A stretch of 62,310 nt of DNA from CAZLNO01 sp964561005. GTDB lineage: Bacteria > Pseudomonadota > Alphaproteobacteria > Kiloniellales > Rhodovibrionaceae. The notes below the pieces were generated by a model, which worked only from the letters and a program-made list of their open reading frames with translations, did not search any database and had not been told where the DNA came from. This document shows, piece after piece, positions 17,205 to 24,563 of this stretch; position 1 is the first letter of the stretch, and each line of letters opens with the position of its first letter. The stretch covers positions 1 to 62,310 of the forward strand of contig CAZLNO010000008.1 in NCBI GenBank assembly GCA_964561005.1, given 5' to 3'. The position numbers and the translations under genes were made by a program.

Positions 17205-18440
17205 CTAGCGCTTCAATGCCTGCAAGAGCGTGCTCAGCGACCGCTTCTTGCGCCGGGGCTCGCCGATCAGGTCGTTCGTCAGGGCCCGCAGGTCGCGCAG
17301 CAGCCGGCTGCGCTTCGCCACCTCCGACAGCGGCCGCGCCGCCAGCGCGGCCTGCGCCAGGGCCTCGCCGTCGGCGCTCAACTCGCGCGTCAGCGTCCCG
17401 TCCAGCTCTTTCCTGAACTCGGCGACGCGGATCTCGCCCCGACCCGGCTGGCCGCTGGCGTTGGCGACGATGTGGTGCTGCAGCTTGCCGGGCCCGGCCT
17501 GGCGCAGGAAGCGCTCCAGCCGGTTGGCATCGCGCAGCGAGGCCAGCGAGAGGTCCGAGACCACCACGACGTCGCTGAGTTCCTGGAGCATCTCCGACTG
17601 GGTGGCCAGCACGCCGCGCGGCAGGTCCACCACGATCAGGTCGTAGCGCTGGCGCAGGGTGTGGAGCAGATGCGCCACCGCCTGGCTGCCGAAGCGCGGG
17701 GCGTCGTCCAGCGGCTCCTCGGCCGCCAGTACCGCGAAGTGCTCGCCGATCTTCTGCTCGCTGCGCTCGACGAAGAAGTCGTCGACGCGCTCCGGGTCCT
17801 CCAGCGCCTCGCGCAGTCCCGGGCTGGGCTCGACGTCGAAGGCGACGGCCAGGGTGCCGAACTGCAGGTCCAGATCGACCGCGCAGACGTTGCGGGCGCG
17901 CTCCTCGGCGATCAGCCAGCTCACGTTGGCGGCCAGCGTCGAGGTCCCGACGCCCCCGCGCGCCCCCACGAAGGCAATGCAGCGGCCGAGGCGCACGGGC
18001 GCGCTGGCGGCGGCGGCACTCTGCGCCCGGCTGGCCGCGCGGGCGACGGCCTCGTCCAGCGTCTCCGGATCGACGGGCTTGGGCAGATAGTCGGCGGCGC
18101 CAGCGTCGAGGACCATGCGGAAGGTCGCGATGTCGTCCCGGACCCCCAGCACGATCAGCCGCGTGCCCTGCGCCAGTTCCCGCAGGCCGTCGGCGGCGGC
18201 CGCCGGGTCCGCGACCTCGCCGATGTCCACGACGGTGACCTCGGCCGGCGGCACCACCCCGAGCTGGCGCAGGGCGGCCGACAGCCCGCCGCGCTGCACC
18301 TCGCCCTTGGGCCAGCCGCGCCGGGCGGCCAGCCCGATGGCCGCGGCGAAGGTCTGGTCGTCCGCGGCGAAGGCGGCGAAGGGTTCGCTGGCGCTGTCGG
18401 GAACGACGGCCAGGACCCCGTGGTCGTAGGCAACGCTCAT
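17205..18440 (-). CDS. cpaE: pilus localisation ATPase CpaE/TadZ
   Basis: These 411 residues combine an atypical receiver-like domain (about 1-140) with a MinD/ParA-type ATPase. The deviant P-loop reads ARGGVGTST at 160-168; the signature first Lys of the family is replaced by Ala-Arg, as in many TadZ proteins. VCAVDLDLQFGTLA and LIVVDLPRG are the other nucleotide-site segments. TadZ/CpaE proteins place the Tad machine at the cell pole. The gene lies 3 bases past the cpaD stop and 12 before cpaF. In the receiver domain, no clear phospho-acceptor set is seen. Confidence 0.93.
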   Translation of the reverse strand: MSVAYDHGVLAVVPDSASEPFAAFAADDQTFAAAIGLAARRGWPKGEVQRGGLSAALRQLGVVPPAEVTVVDIGEVADPAAAADGLRELAQGTRLIVLGVRDDIATFRMVLDAGAADYLPKPVDPETLDEAVARAASRAQSAAAASAPVRLGRCIAFVGARGGVGTSTLAANVSWLIAEERARNVCAVDLDLQFGTLAVAFDVEPSPGLREALEDPERVDDFFVERSEQKIGEHFAVLAAEEPLDDAPRFGSQAVAHLLHTLRQRYDLIVVDLPRGVLATQSEMLQELSDVVVVSDLSLASLRDANRLERFLRQAGPGKLQHHIVANASGQPGRGEIRVAEFRKELDGTLTRELSADGEALAQAALAARPLSEVAKRSRLLRDLRALTNDLIGEPRRKKRSLSTLLQALKR

Positions 18441-18443
18441 GAC

Positions 18444-19142
18444 TTACTCTCCCTCACGCCGGTTCGACTCCCCAGTCCCGGTCGGCGAAAAGTCATCCGC
18501 CCCGGCGAAGTCCGAGGCCGTGTCGCGCGCACCCTGGCGGTACTCGCGGACCGCGCGTGTCATCCGCTCGGTGTCGGCCGGGCCGATGTCGCGACCGCGC
18601 AGGAGGTCGCGGGGATTGGCGACCATGAGCCCCAGGTTGCGGGCCGTGGCGCAGCCGTGGTTGCTGGTGTCAAGGTTGTGGAAGTCGCCCATGCGGGTGC
18701 GCGTGTGATCCGGACAATCCGGCAGAACCACGTGATAGCGCTCGACCGCCACCACCACATCCGCTGTCGGCCCGGCATCGGGTGCCGCGAGCACCCCGGC
18801 CTCGCGCGGCTCCAGCCCCAGCTCCCGGAGCAGGCGAACGACCCGCTGCCGCCGCGCCCGCGCAATCTCCAGGCCGGGCGCCGGGGAGGCGCTGACGGTC
18901 ACCTCCGCCTGCCGCGTGACCCCGATGTCGCGCAGGAAGGCGACGAGGTCCCGCCGCGCCGAGGGGTCCAGGGCGACGGTGCCGCCGCGGAAGTCGACCC
19001 CGTGGCGATCGCCGAGACGCTCCACCTGGAGCCGGTGGCGCTCCCGGCCGACCGGCCCCTGGGGCGGCGGCTCCGGGACGGCGCAGCCGGCCAGCGCAAG
19101 GCCGGCGGCCACGAGAAAAGGAAGAGGTGCAAGGCGGCGCAT
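18444..19142 (-). CDS. cpaD: CpaD-family pilus lipoprotein
   Basis: The 232-residue protein begins with a lipoprotein signal: basic start, hydrophobic core, and lipobox LALAGC with Cys20. CpaD proteins sit at the outer membrane near the secretin CpaC. The conserved C-terminal part NHGCATARNLGLMVANPRDLLRG, here broken by no gaps, is characteristic (residues about 160-182). The first half resembles an OmpA/BON-like periplasmic fold. It lies between cpaC and cpaE with 10- and 3-base gaps. Confidence 0.92.
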   Translation of the reverse strand: MRRLAPLPFLVAAGLALAGCAVPEPPPQGPVGRERHRLQVERLGDRHGVDFRGGTVALDPSARRDLVAFLRDIGVTRQAEVTVSASPAPGLEIARARRQRVVRLLRELGLEPREAGVLAAPDAGPTADVVVAVERYHVVLPDCPDHTRTRMGDFHNLDTSNHGCATARNLGLMVANPRDLLRGRDIGPADTERMTRAVREYRQGARDTASDFAGADDFSPTGTGESNRREGE

Positions 19143-19152
19143 CGGCGCTCTC

Positions 19153-20526
19153 CTACTCCAGCATGAAGCCCACGGGGCCGGCCAGCTCCTGGCTGGACAG
19201 CTTCGCCTCGGCGGCGCGGCGCTCGGCCGCGCGCTCCCCGTACATCCGGCCGAACAGGATGCGCTCGATGTCGTTCGGCGGCGTGAGGCCGTCGGTCGGC
19301 AGCGCCATCCGGTCGTCCGAGCTCGGCTGCACGATGTAGGGGGTTACGATGATGGCCAGCTCGGTCTCGCCGCGCTGGAAGGAGTTGGATCGGAACAGCG
19401 CGCCCAGGACCGGCAGGTCGCCGAGTCCCGGCAGGTTCGAGATCGTCTGGGTGCTGGTGTTCTGCAGCAGCCCGGCGATGGCGAAGCTCTGCCCGCTGGC
19501 CAGCTCGACGGTGGTCTTGGCCCGGCGGGTGGCGATCGCGGGGACGCGGACGTTGCTGTCGGCGAAGATGTCGACGGCGCTGGCGAAGTCGAGTTCGCTG
19601 ACCTCCGGCGCCACCTTGAGACTGATGCGCCGCTCGTCGAGGATGGTGGGCGTGAACTCCAGGCGGACGCCGAACTCCTTGAACTCGATCTCGATGCTGT
19701 CCTCGTCGCCGGACACGGGAATGGGGAACTCGCCGCCCGCCAGGAAGTTCGCCGTCTCGCCCGAGACCGCGGTCAGGTTCGGCTCGGCCAGGACGGTGAC
19801 CAGGTTCTCCTCCGCCAGGGCGTCGATCAGCACGTCGGCGGAGAGGTCGCCGGTGCTGCCGGTCAGGCGTGTCAGGAACGAGCCGGCCGCGTCGGTGAGC
19901 GCGCCGCCGCTGAAGGAGATGGCATCGTCGGTGCCGAGCCGCAGGTTGTTCCAGCGCACGCCCAGATCCTTGGACAAGGTGCGATCCACCTCGGCGACAC
20001 GGACGCGCAGGTTGACCTGCGTCGGCTGCGTGATCCGCAGCCGGTTGATGACCTTCTCCTCCTCGGCGTAGAGCGCCGCGACGCGCCGCGCGTCCTCCGC
20101 CACCGCCGACGAACTGACACGGCCGGTCAGCACGACCGCCCCCTGCACCGCCCGCGCGGAGATCGACTGCGTCGGCTCCAGCTCCGCCAGGGCGCGACGC
20201 AGGCCCGCCAGATCGTGGTGGACCGCCAGGCGCCGGCTCACGACCACCTCGTCGTTGGCATTCACCGCGAACAGCGTGGTCTCGCCGACCTCGTTGCCGA
20301 AGACGTAGACCAGGCGCGGCGACTTGACCTGGACGTCGGCGATGGCCGCGTCGGCGACGAAGACGCTGTCGACGGCGCTGTCCATGCGCACCAGGACGCC
20401 CTGGTTGCGGGCGATGCGCAGGGATTCGCCCTCGGCGTTCACGACCTCGGCCGCCGCGGCCGGGCCGCCCACCAGGAGCCCCAGGCTCAGCGCAAGCATC
20501 AGGAAGGGAGCGCGCAGCACCATCAT
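19153..20526 (-). CDS. cpaC: secretin CpaC/RcpA
   Basis: This 457-residue outer-membrane secretin forms the pilus exit channel. It has a Sec signal peptide (about 1-26, ending GPAAAAEV). A pilus-type N0 domain follows with VFVADAAIADVQVKSPRLVY, then a BON-like stretch and the secretin core. There VLAEPNLTAVSGETANFLAGG and the final VTPYIVQPSS are hallmarks. The C-terminal 60 residues beyond the barrel are charged and may contact CpaD. The start ATG overlaps the cpaB stop by 4 bases. Confidence 0.95.
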   Translation of the reverse strand: MMVLRAPFLMLALSLGLLVGGPAAAAEVVNAEGESLRIARNQGVLVRMDSAVDSVFVADAAIADVQVKSPRLVYVFGNEVGETTLFAVNANDEVVVSRRLAVHHDLAGLRRALAELEPTQSISARAVQGAVVLTGRVSSSAVAEDARRVAALYAEEEKVINRLRITQPTQVNLRVRVAEVDRTLSKDLGVRWNNLRLGTDDAISFSGGALTDAAGSFLTRLTGSTGDLSADVLIDALAEENLVTVLAEPNLTAVSGETANFLAGGEFPIPVSGDEDSIEIEFKEFGVRLEFTPTILDERRISLKVAPEVSELDFASAVDIFADSNVRVPAIATRRAKTTVELASGQSFAIAGLLQNTSTQTISNLPGLGDLPVLGALFRSNSFQRGETELAIIVTPYIVQPSSDDRMALPTDGLTPPNDIERILFGRMYGERAAERRAAEAKLSSQELAGPVGFMLE

Positions 20527-21395
20527 TCCTCCGCAAAGCTCCGGGCGTCGACCCCGCCCCGCGAGCCGCCGCGAACCACGGTCACCGTCTGCTTTTTCGG
20601 CTCGCTACGGCGCGGATAGGTCACGACCGCGCTCAGTTGATTGTCGGTGATGAGGGACAGGGGCGGCGGTGCTTCCTCGTCCTCTTTCTTCGCGACCGGA
20701 CGAAGGCTCAGCGACAGCGACCCGAGCTGTTCCGCCAGCGCGATCTTCTCCGCCTGCTTGGGCGTCAGTTCCAGCGTCGCCGTCTTCGCCACCACCCGCT
20801 TGCCGTCCAGGTCCTCGGTGCGCTGGTCCAGCGCCAGCACGCGAATGTCGTGCAGGACGGTCTCGCTGGCGCGGCGCTTGGTGCCGGTGGCGCTTTGCTC
20901 CTTGGGCACGATGTGCGTCAGGATCACGTCCACGCGGTCACCGGGGAAGATCAGGCCCGACAGCCCGGAAGTGGCGGTCACGGCGACGGTGATCGCCCGC
21001 TTGCCCTCGCCCAGCATGGCGGCCAGGAATCCCCGGTCGCCCGGTCGGACGACGCGGGAATCGGTGACCGGCTCGCCCGCCGCCAGCGGCTGGCGCACGA
21101 CCGCGCCCACCAGGTCGTGACTGTCCGAGCCGTCGTGCACGGTGTAGCTCTCGGACAGGCCGTCCTCCGGCCAGGGCTGCCAGCGCAGATTGCTCGTCTT
21201 GATGATCTTGCCCGCCGGCAGCTCCTCGGCCGCGACCAGGACCTTCGCGGTCAGTTGCTCGGGCGGCTCGGCCGGCTCGACGGTCTGCCGGGCCAGGGCC
21301 TGCCGCTCCGCGCGCAGCCAGTTGTGCGTGACGTAGGCGGCGCCGCCGGCCACGGCCAGCGCGACCGCTATCATGATCACGAGACGCAGGCGCAT
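20523..21395 (-). CDS. cpaB: Flp pilus assembly protein CpaB/RcpC
   Basis: This 290-residue protein is anchored by an N-terminal membrane segment (MRLRLVIMIAVALAVAGGA). A periplasmic SAF domain follows (about 45-115, KVLVAAEELPAGKIIKTSNL), then the RcpC/CpaB domain (LIFPGDRVDVILTH). It probably helps gate or stabilise the secretin. I chose the ATG at 21395 because GCAGGAGG precedes it; an earlier in-frame start would add only five residues. The gene follows cpaA by 25 bases and is coupled to cpaC by a 4-base overlap. Confidence 0.93.
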   Translation of the reverse strand: MRLRLVIMIAVALAVAGGAAYVTHNWLRAERQALARQTVEPAEPPEQLTAKVLVAAEELPAGKIIKTSNLRWQPWPEDGLSESYTVHDGSDSHDLVGAVVRQPLAAGEPVTDSRVVRPGDRGFLAAMLGEGKRAITVAVTATSGLSGLIFPGDRVDVILTHIVPKEQSATGTKRRASETVLHDIRVLALDQRTEDLDGKRVVAKTATLELTPKQAEKIALAEQLGSLSLSLRPVAKKEDEEAPPPLSLITDNQLSAVVTYPRRSEPKKQTVTVVRGGSRGGVDARSFAEE

Positions 21396-21420
21396 TGTGG
21401 CCTCCTGCAAATGCGGCGTG

Positions 21421-21912
21421 TCAGCCGACCGCGCCGAAACGCTGCAGCACGGCCCAGAGGCCGCCGGCTGCGATGGCGACGCCGTAGGGGATCGTCTCCG
21501 CCTGTCCAGCGGCGGGGGCGACCGGCAAGCCCGCCGCCAGGCGATGGCGCAGCAGCGCCGGCAGCGTCAGCGCGCCGCCGGCCAGACCGGTGATCAACAC
21601 CATCCCCAAAAGGTGCGCCGGCCCCGCCCAGAGCGCGGCGGCGGCCAGCAGCTTCACGTCGCCCCCGCCCAGGGCGCGCAGCGCGAACAGTCCGGCGCCC
21701 AGGATCAGCAGCCCCGCGCCCGCGACCAGCCCGCCCCACCACGGCTGCGGCGCCGCGGCGGGAAAGAAGAAGACGAGCGGATAGAGCAGCGCCAGCAGCG
21801 CCGGGATCTGATTGGGAATGCGCCGCGTCCGCAAATCGCTCCACGCCGCCGTCAGCAGAGCCGCGAGGACGGCGCTGAGCAGCACGGTGGCGGCGAGGGC
21901 GGGGATGGGCAT
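21421..21912 (-). CDS. cpaA: prepilin peptidase CpaA/TadV
   Basis: This 163-residue A24-type aspartic protease lies in the inner membrane and cleaves the Flp pilin and TadE leader peptides. The catalytic aspartates are Asp26 in AAWSDLRTRRIPN and Asp85 in GGGDVKLLAA. Several hydrophobic segments account for most of the rest. Its short length and lack of an N-methyltransferase domain are usual for the Tad-type enzyme. It is 112 bases downstream of flp, with a possible hairpin between. Confidence 0.94.
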   Translation of the reverse strand: MPIPALAATVLLSAVLAALLTAAWSDLRTRRIPNQIPALLALLYPLVFFFPAAAPQPWWGGLVAGAGLLILGAGLFALRALGGGDVKLLAAAALWAGPAHLLGMVLITGLAGGALTLPALLRHRLAAGLPVAPAAGQAETIPYGVAIAAGGLWAVLQRFGAVG

Positions 21913-21956
21913 TGGCGGCGATCCCTGAACGCAAAGATGATTCGAGTCCGGAGGGG

Positions 21957-21996
21957 GCGCGCGACCTTGACGAGGACTGTCGACAAGGCCGCGCGC
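21957..21996 (-). terminator. hairpin between pilin and peptidase genes (partial terminator or processing site)
   Basis: Arms GCGCGCGACCTTG (21957-21969) and CAAGGCCGCGCGC (21984-21996) pair at 12 of 13 positions, with one G-U possible in the transcript. The loop is 14 bases. It sits in the 112-base flp-cpaA gap. No U-run follows, so full termination is doubtful; a role in stabilising or attenuating the flp transcript is plausible. Confidence 0.5.
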
Positions 21997-22024
21997 TGCG
22001 CTAAGCTCGTAAGTTGCGATATTC

Positions 22025-22201
22025 TTATCCGTTTGCGGTCACCAGGGCGTCGGCCACGGACTGGAAAGCGTTGCTCAGTTCCTTTCCGATCGTAGTCAAA
22101 GCCCCGATAAGGCCCACGGCCACCAGGGCCGCGATCAGGCCGTACTCGATGGCGGTGGCCCCGGATTCGTCCTTCATCAGGTCGCGAACGAAACTCATCA
22201 T
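22025..22201 (-). CDS. flp: Flp-type IVb pilin
   Basis: This 58-residue prepilin is the major Tad pilus subunit. The leader MMSFVRDLMKDESG ends at Gly14. The mature part starts ATAIEYGLIAALVAVGLIGA, with the family Glu at +5 followed by Tyr at +6. A single hydrophobic helix is followed by a short polar tail. Two ATGs stand in a row; the first (22201) has the better spacing from AAAGGAGG. An AT-rich upstream region carries a possible CtrA site. As the first gene of the operon it can be made in excess over the rest. Confidence 0.97.
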   Translation of the reverse strand: MMSFVRDLMKDESGATAIEYGLIAALVAVGLIGALTTIGKELSNAFQSVADALVTANG

Positions 22202-22254
22202 GGTTCGGTCCTCCTTTGACGGCCGTTGATGAGTCCCATTTCGCATCCGACAAG

Positions 22255-22269
22255 TAAAGACTTCGTTAA
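22255..22269 (-). promoter_or_regulatory. possible CtrA site upstream of flp
   Basis: On the minus strand the sequence reads TTAA, seven bases, TTTA. That is seven of the eight bases in the CtrA consensus TTAA-N7-TTAA. It lies 54 bases before the flp start in a 264-base AT-rich spacer. In Caulobacter, pilA transcription depends on CtrA, so the position is meaningful, but it is only a pattern match. Confidence 0.4.
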
Positions 22270-22465
22270 TGCCAAAATGTTTTTTCTTATCGATTTTAGA
22301 ATAGCCGAATCCTTAATTTATCTGAACATATCTTTTATTTTATCTTTACATTCTGAATGAATTTGTTTTGATTCGCGCGCCGATCGTCCGGGCGCCCCGC
22401 CCCGTTCGTTCGGCGCCCCGCGACTTTGATCTGCCTCATCGCCGCCGCGATGAACCGGCGTCAGC

Positions 22466-23008
22466 ATGGAAGAAATGCCAACGAGCCAAACCAGGGACGG
22501 CGAGATGCCACAGGACGACCAGACGCCGCCGCGGATCGACGGTCTTGCCAGGGAAATCCCGGCGCTGCGCCGGTACGCGCAGAGCCTCGTGGGGAATGCC
22601 GACCGGGCCGACGATCTCGTTCAGGAATGCCTGCTCCGGGCCCTGACGCGCACGCACCGCTTTCGCGCCGGCAGCAACCTGCGCGCCTGGTTGATCACGA
22701 TTCTGCGCAACCTGCATATCGACGAGCAGCGCCGGCAGGTCCGCCATGCCACGGCCCTCGCATCGGTGGGCAGCGTCGGCGCCACGGCGGCGCCGCCCAA
22801 CCAGGAAGCCGCCGTCGCACTGCAGGAGCTCTACGCGCGCCTGCGGAGCCTGCCCGAGCGCGACCAGGAGGTGCTGCAAATCATGGGGATCGCGGGATAC
22901 ACCACGGAGGAGGCCGCCGCCCGGCTCCACCTGCCGCCGGGAACGGTGAAGTCGCGGCTGTCGCGCGCGCGCCGGCGTCTGCCCGACGTGCACGCGGCGG
23001 CCGGCTAG
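22466..23008 (+). CDS. ECF-type RNA polymerase sigma factor (EcfG-like)
   Basis: The 180-residue protein shows only sigma regions 2 and 4. Region 2 includes DLVQECLLRALTRTHRF and NLRAWLITILRNLHID (about 49-90). Region 4 includes GYTTEEAAARLHLPPGTVKSR, a helix-turn-helix near 146-170. The wording resembles alphaproteobacterial EcfG general-stress factors, but no nepR or phyR is adjacent, so this is probably a paralogue. The start is uncertain: an ATG at 22505 has a weak GGGAC before it, and the one at 22466 has none. The gene is convergent with the Crp/Fnr regulator, one base apart, and divergent from flp. Confidence 0.92.
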   Translation: MEEMPTSQTRDGEMPQDDQTPPRIDGLAREIPALRRYAQSLVGNADRADDLVQECLLRALTRTHRFRAGSNLRAWLITILRNLHIDEQRRQVRHATALASVGSVGATAAPPNQEAAVALQELYARLRSLPERDQEVLQIMGIAGYTTEEAAARLHLPPGTVKSRLSRARRRLPDVHAAAG

Positions 23009-23009
23009 G

Positions 23010-23708
23010 CTATTCGCCCTCGGCCAGGTGCCGGAGGGCGGCGCGGTCGGCGATCTGGACGGCCCGCAGGCTGCTGTTTCCGATCAGGCCGCGCTTCTTG
23101 AAGTCGGAGAACAGGCGACTCACGGTTTCCAGGGTCAGACCCAGATGGTTGGCAATATCGGATCGCCGCATCGGCAGCCAGACGGAAGCGTCGCCGGTGC
23201 CGTTGCACCGCTTTTCCAGGTTCAGCAGGAAGCTGGCCAGGCGCTCGCTCGCCGTCTTGCGGCCTAGCAGGACGAGATGGTCCTGCGCGGCGATCAGTTC
23301 GTTGGACGCAAGTTGAAGAATCGCGCGCTGCATCCGGGGCGAGTTCTCGCACAACCGTTCGAAGACGGCGCGCGGGAGCACCAGGGCCTCGGTATCGACC
23401 AGGCAGCGAACCGTGTAGGTGTACTGCGCGCCATGAACCACGCCCGAGGTGTCTCCAGGAAACAGGAAACCCACGATCTGCGCCGTGCCCGAAGGCTGCC
23501 GCTTTTCCACCGCAAGCGCACCGTCAACGACCGCGTAAACGGATTCGGCCGGGTTCTGTTCCTGGATAAGCACGTTGCCCCGCTCGAAGCGCCTTATCGA
23601 GGCCGCTTCGAGATGCGCGGAAACCTCCGCCTGCGTCAGCACGCTGATCCAAGGAAGTTCCTGAACCTTCGCGTCCAAAAATCGGGATTTCACCAAAATC
23701 GATCCCAA
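23010..23708 (-). CDS. Crp/Fnr-family transcriptional regulator (FixK-like)
   Basis: The 232 residues contain an effector-binding beta-barrel (about 30-125, FERGNVLIQEQNPAESVYAVVDG), a long dimer helix, and a winged helix. The recognition region is RRSDIANHLGLTLETVSRLF at 181-200. Glu194, Ser197 and Arg198 match the FNR-type E-xx-SR set that reads TTGAT half-sites. No N-terminal cysteine cluster is present, so it should not bind Fe-S and is closer to FixK than FNR. The barrel lacks clear cAMP-binding residues. Effector unknown. It is the reverse-strand neighbour of the ECF factor. Confidence 0.9.
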   Translation of the reverse strand: MGSILVKSRFLDAKVQELPWISVLTQAEVSAHLEAASIRRFERGNVLIQEQNPAESVYAVVDGALAVEKRQPSGTAQIVGFLFPGDTSGVVHGAQYTYTVRCLVDTEALVLPRAVFERLCENSPRMQRAILQLASNELIAAQDHLVLLGRKTASERLASFLLNLEKRCNGTGDASVWLPMRRSDIANHLGLTLETVSRLFSDFKKRGLIGNSSLRAVQIADRAALRHLAEGE

Positions 23709-23814
23709 CTCGCCGTGCAGATCAGCGTCCGCCGCGCTAACGATTATTTAAGACTTTCCACGCTACTCGATAGCAAGCCTAGGCAGGTATGCACTCTGAA
23801 CGCAAGCGTCATGG

Positions 23815-23830
23815 TCGTCGATTTCGACGA
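23815..23830. promoter_or_regulatory. palindrome in the divergent promoter, possible operator
   Basis: TCGTCGATTTCGACGA is a 7-bp perfect inverted repeat around TT. It lies between the Crp/Fnr gene (start 23708) and the GNAT-like gene (start 23893). It is not an FNR/FixK box (TTGAT-N4-ATCAA). It could bind another regulator. Confidence 0.3.
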
Positions 23831-23892
23831 TATTGCGACAGGAATTTTGAGTCGCACAGTACGCACGGTGAAACGCGAATCGAGGCACTGTC

Positions 23893-24360
23893 GTGGAACA
23901 GATGCTTGAAGTCCGGTCCTTGCGGCCGGCGGATATCCGACCGGCCTGCGCCTTGATCCAGACGGTGCGGCCGGACGTCACGCTGTCGCAGTGGCAGAGT
24001 CATGTGGAGACCATTCAAGACGGCGCCCAGCTCACGAACCGCTGCGGGATTGTGGTGCTCGCCGACCGGCAGGACTATATCTATGGAATATTCTCCTACT
24101 GCGTGCAGCCCAATCTGGGAATCGGGTCGATCCTGAAGGTCGGGGACTTCTGCGTCGCCACGCTCACCAGTCCCCAGCAGGCCGCCGAACTGCTGTGCCA
24201 CAAGGCGGACGAGCTGGCGCAGGTTTTCGATTGCGGGGCCGTCTCGATCACCTTCCTTGACGAGGAGGCCTGGAGCCGGCCGGAGCCGCCGCATCAGGCG
24301 TTTCGCCTCAAGGGCCCGTTCGTCCCGACGCCCCCGGCCGTCATGAAGATGGTCTCCTGA
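23893..24360 (+). CDS. GNAT-like N-acetyltransferase family protein
   Basis: The 155-residue protein begins VRSLRPADIRPACALI, a typical GNAT start. A strand follows (GIVVLADRQDYIYGIFSYCV), then ILKVGDFCVATLTSP. The acetyl-CoA loop (R/Q-x-x-G-x-G/A) is not clear, so the assignment is tentative. The GTG at 23893 has GAGG 7 bases upstream; an ATG three codons later is possible. The protein carries several Cys residues. It is single-gene and divergent from the Crp/Fnr regulator. It might instead be a non-catalytic GNAT fold. Confidence 0.65.
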   Translation: MEQMLEVRSLRPADIRPACALIQTVRPDVTLSQWQSHVETIQDGAQLTNRCGIVVLADRQDYIYGIFSYCVQPNLGIGSILKVGDFCVATLTSPQQAAELLCHKADELAQVFDCGAVSITFLDEEAWSRPEPPHQAFRLKGPFVPTPPAVMKMVS

Positions 24361-24563
24361 GACTCCGCCTGAACCTCGTCACGGCCCCCGGTATCGCACC
24401 GCCTGCCCGGCCCTCCCGCACCGATCCATGGAACACGCCCTCGATCCGCCGATCCAACGGCTGCTCCCGCGGGTTCTTCGCATCGAAACCGCACGATCGC
24501 CGTCCTGGTATATCTCCGAGCCTGCCTAGGCGTTAGGATGCAGTGATCGACCGGGGAGGGAGG

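Noticed and set aside
18440..18495. A GGTTCGACTCC word, like a tRNA T-loop, near the cpaD/cpaE junction
   Set aside because: The flanking bases do not pair as a T-stem and no anticodon or acceptor stem is found; the sequence is coding for CpaD.
15567..19166. A 1199-codon open frame antisense to cpaF-cpaE-cpaD
   Set aside because: It runs antisense to well-supported pilus genes, is rich in Arg, Gln and His as antisense frames of high-GC genes are, and has no domain or start signal.
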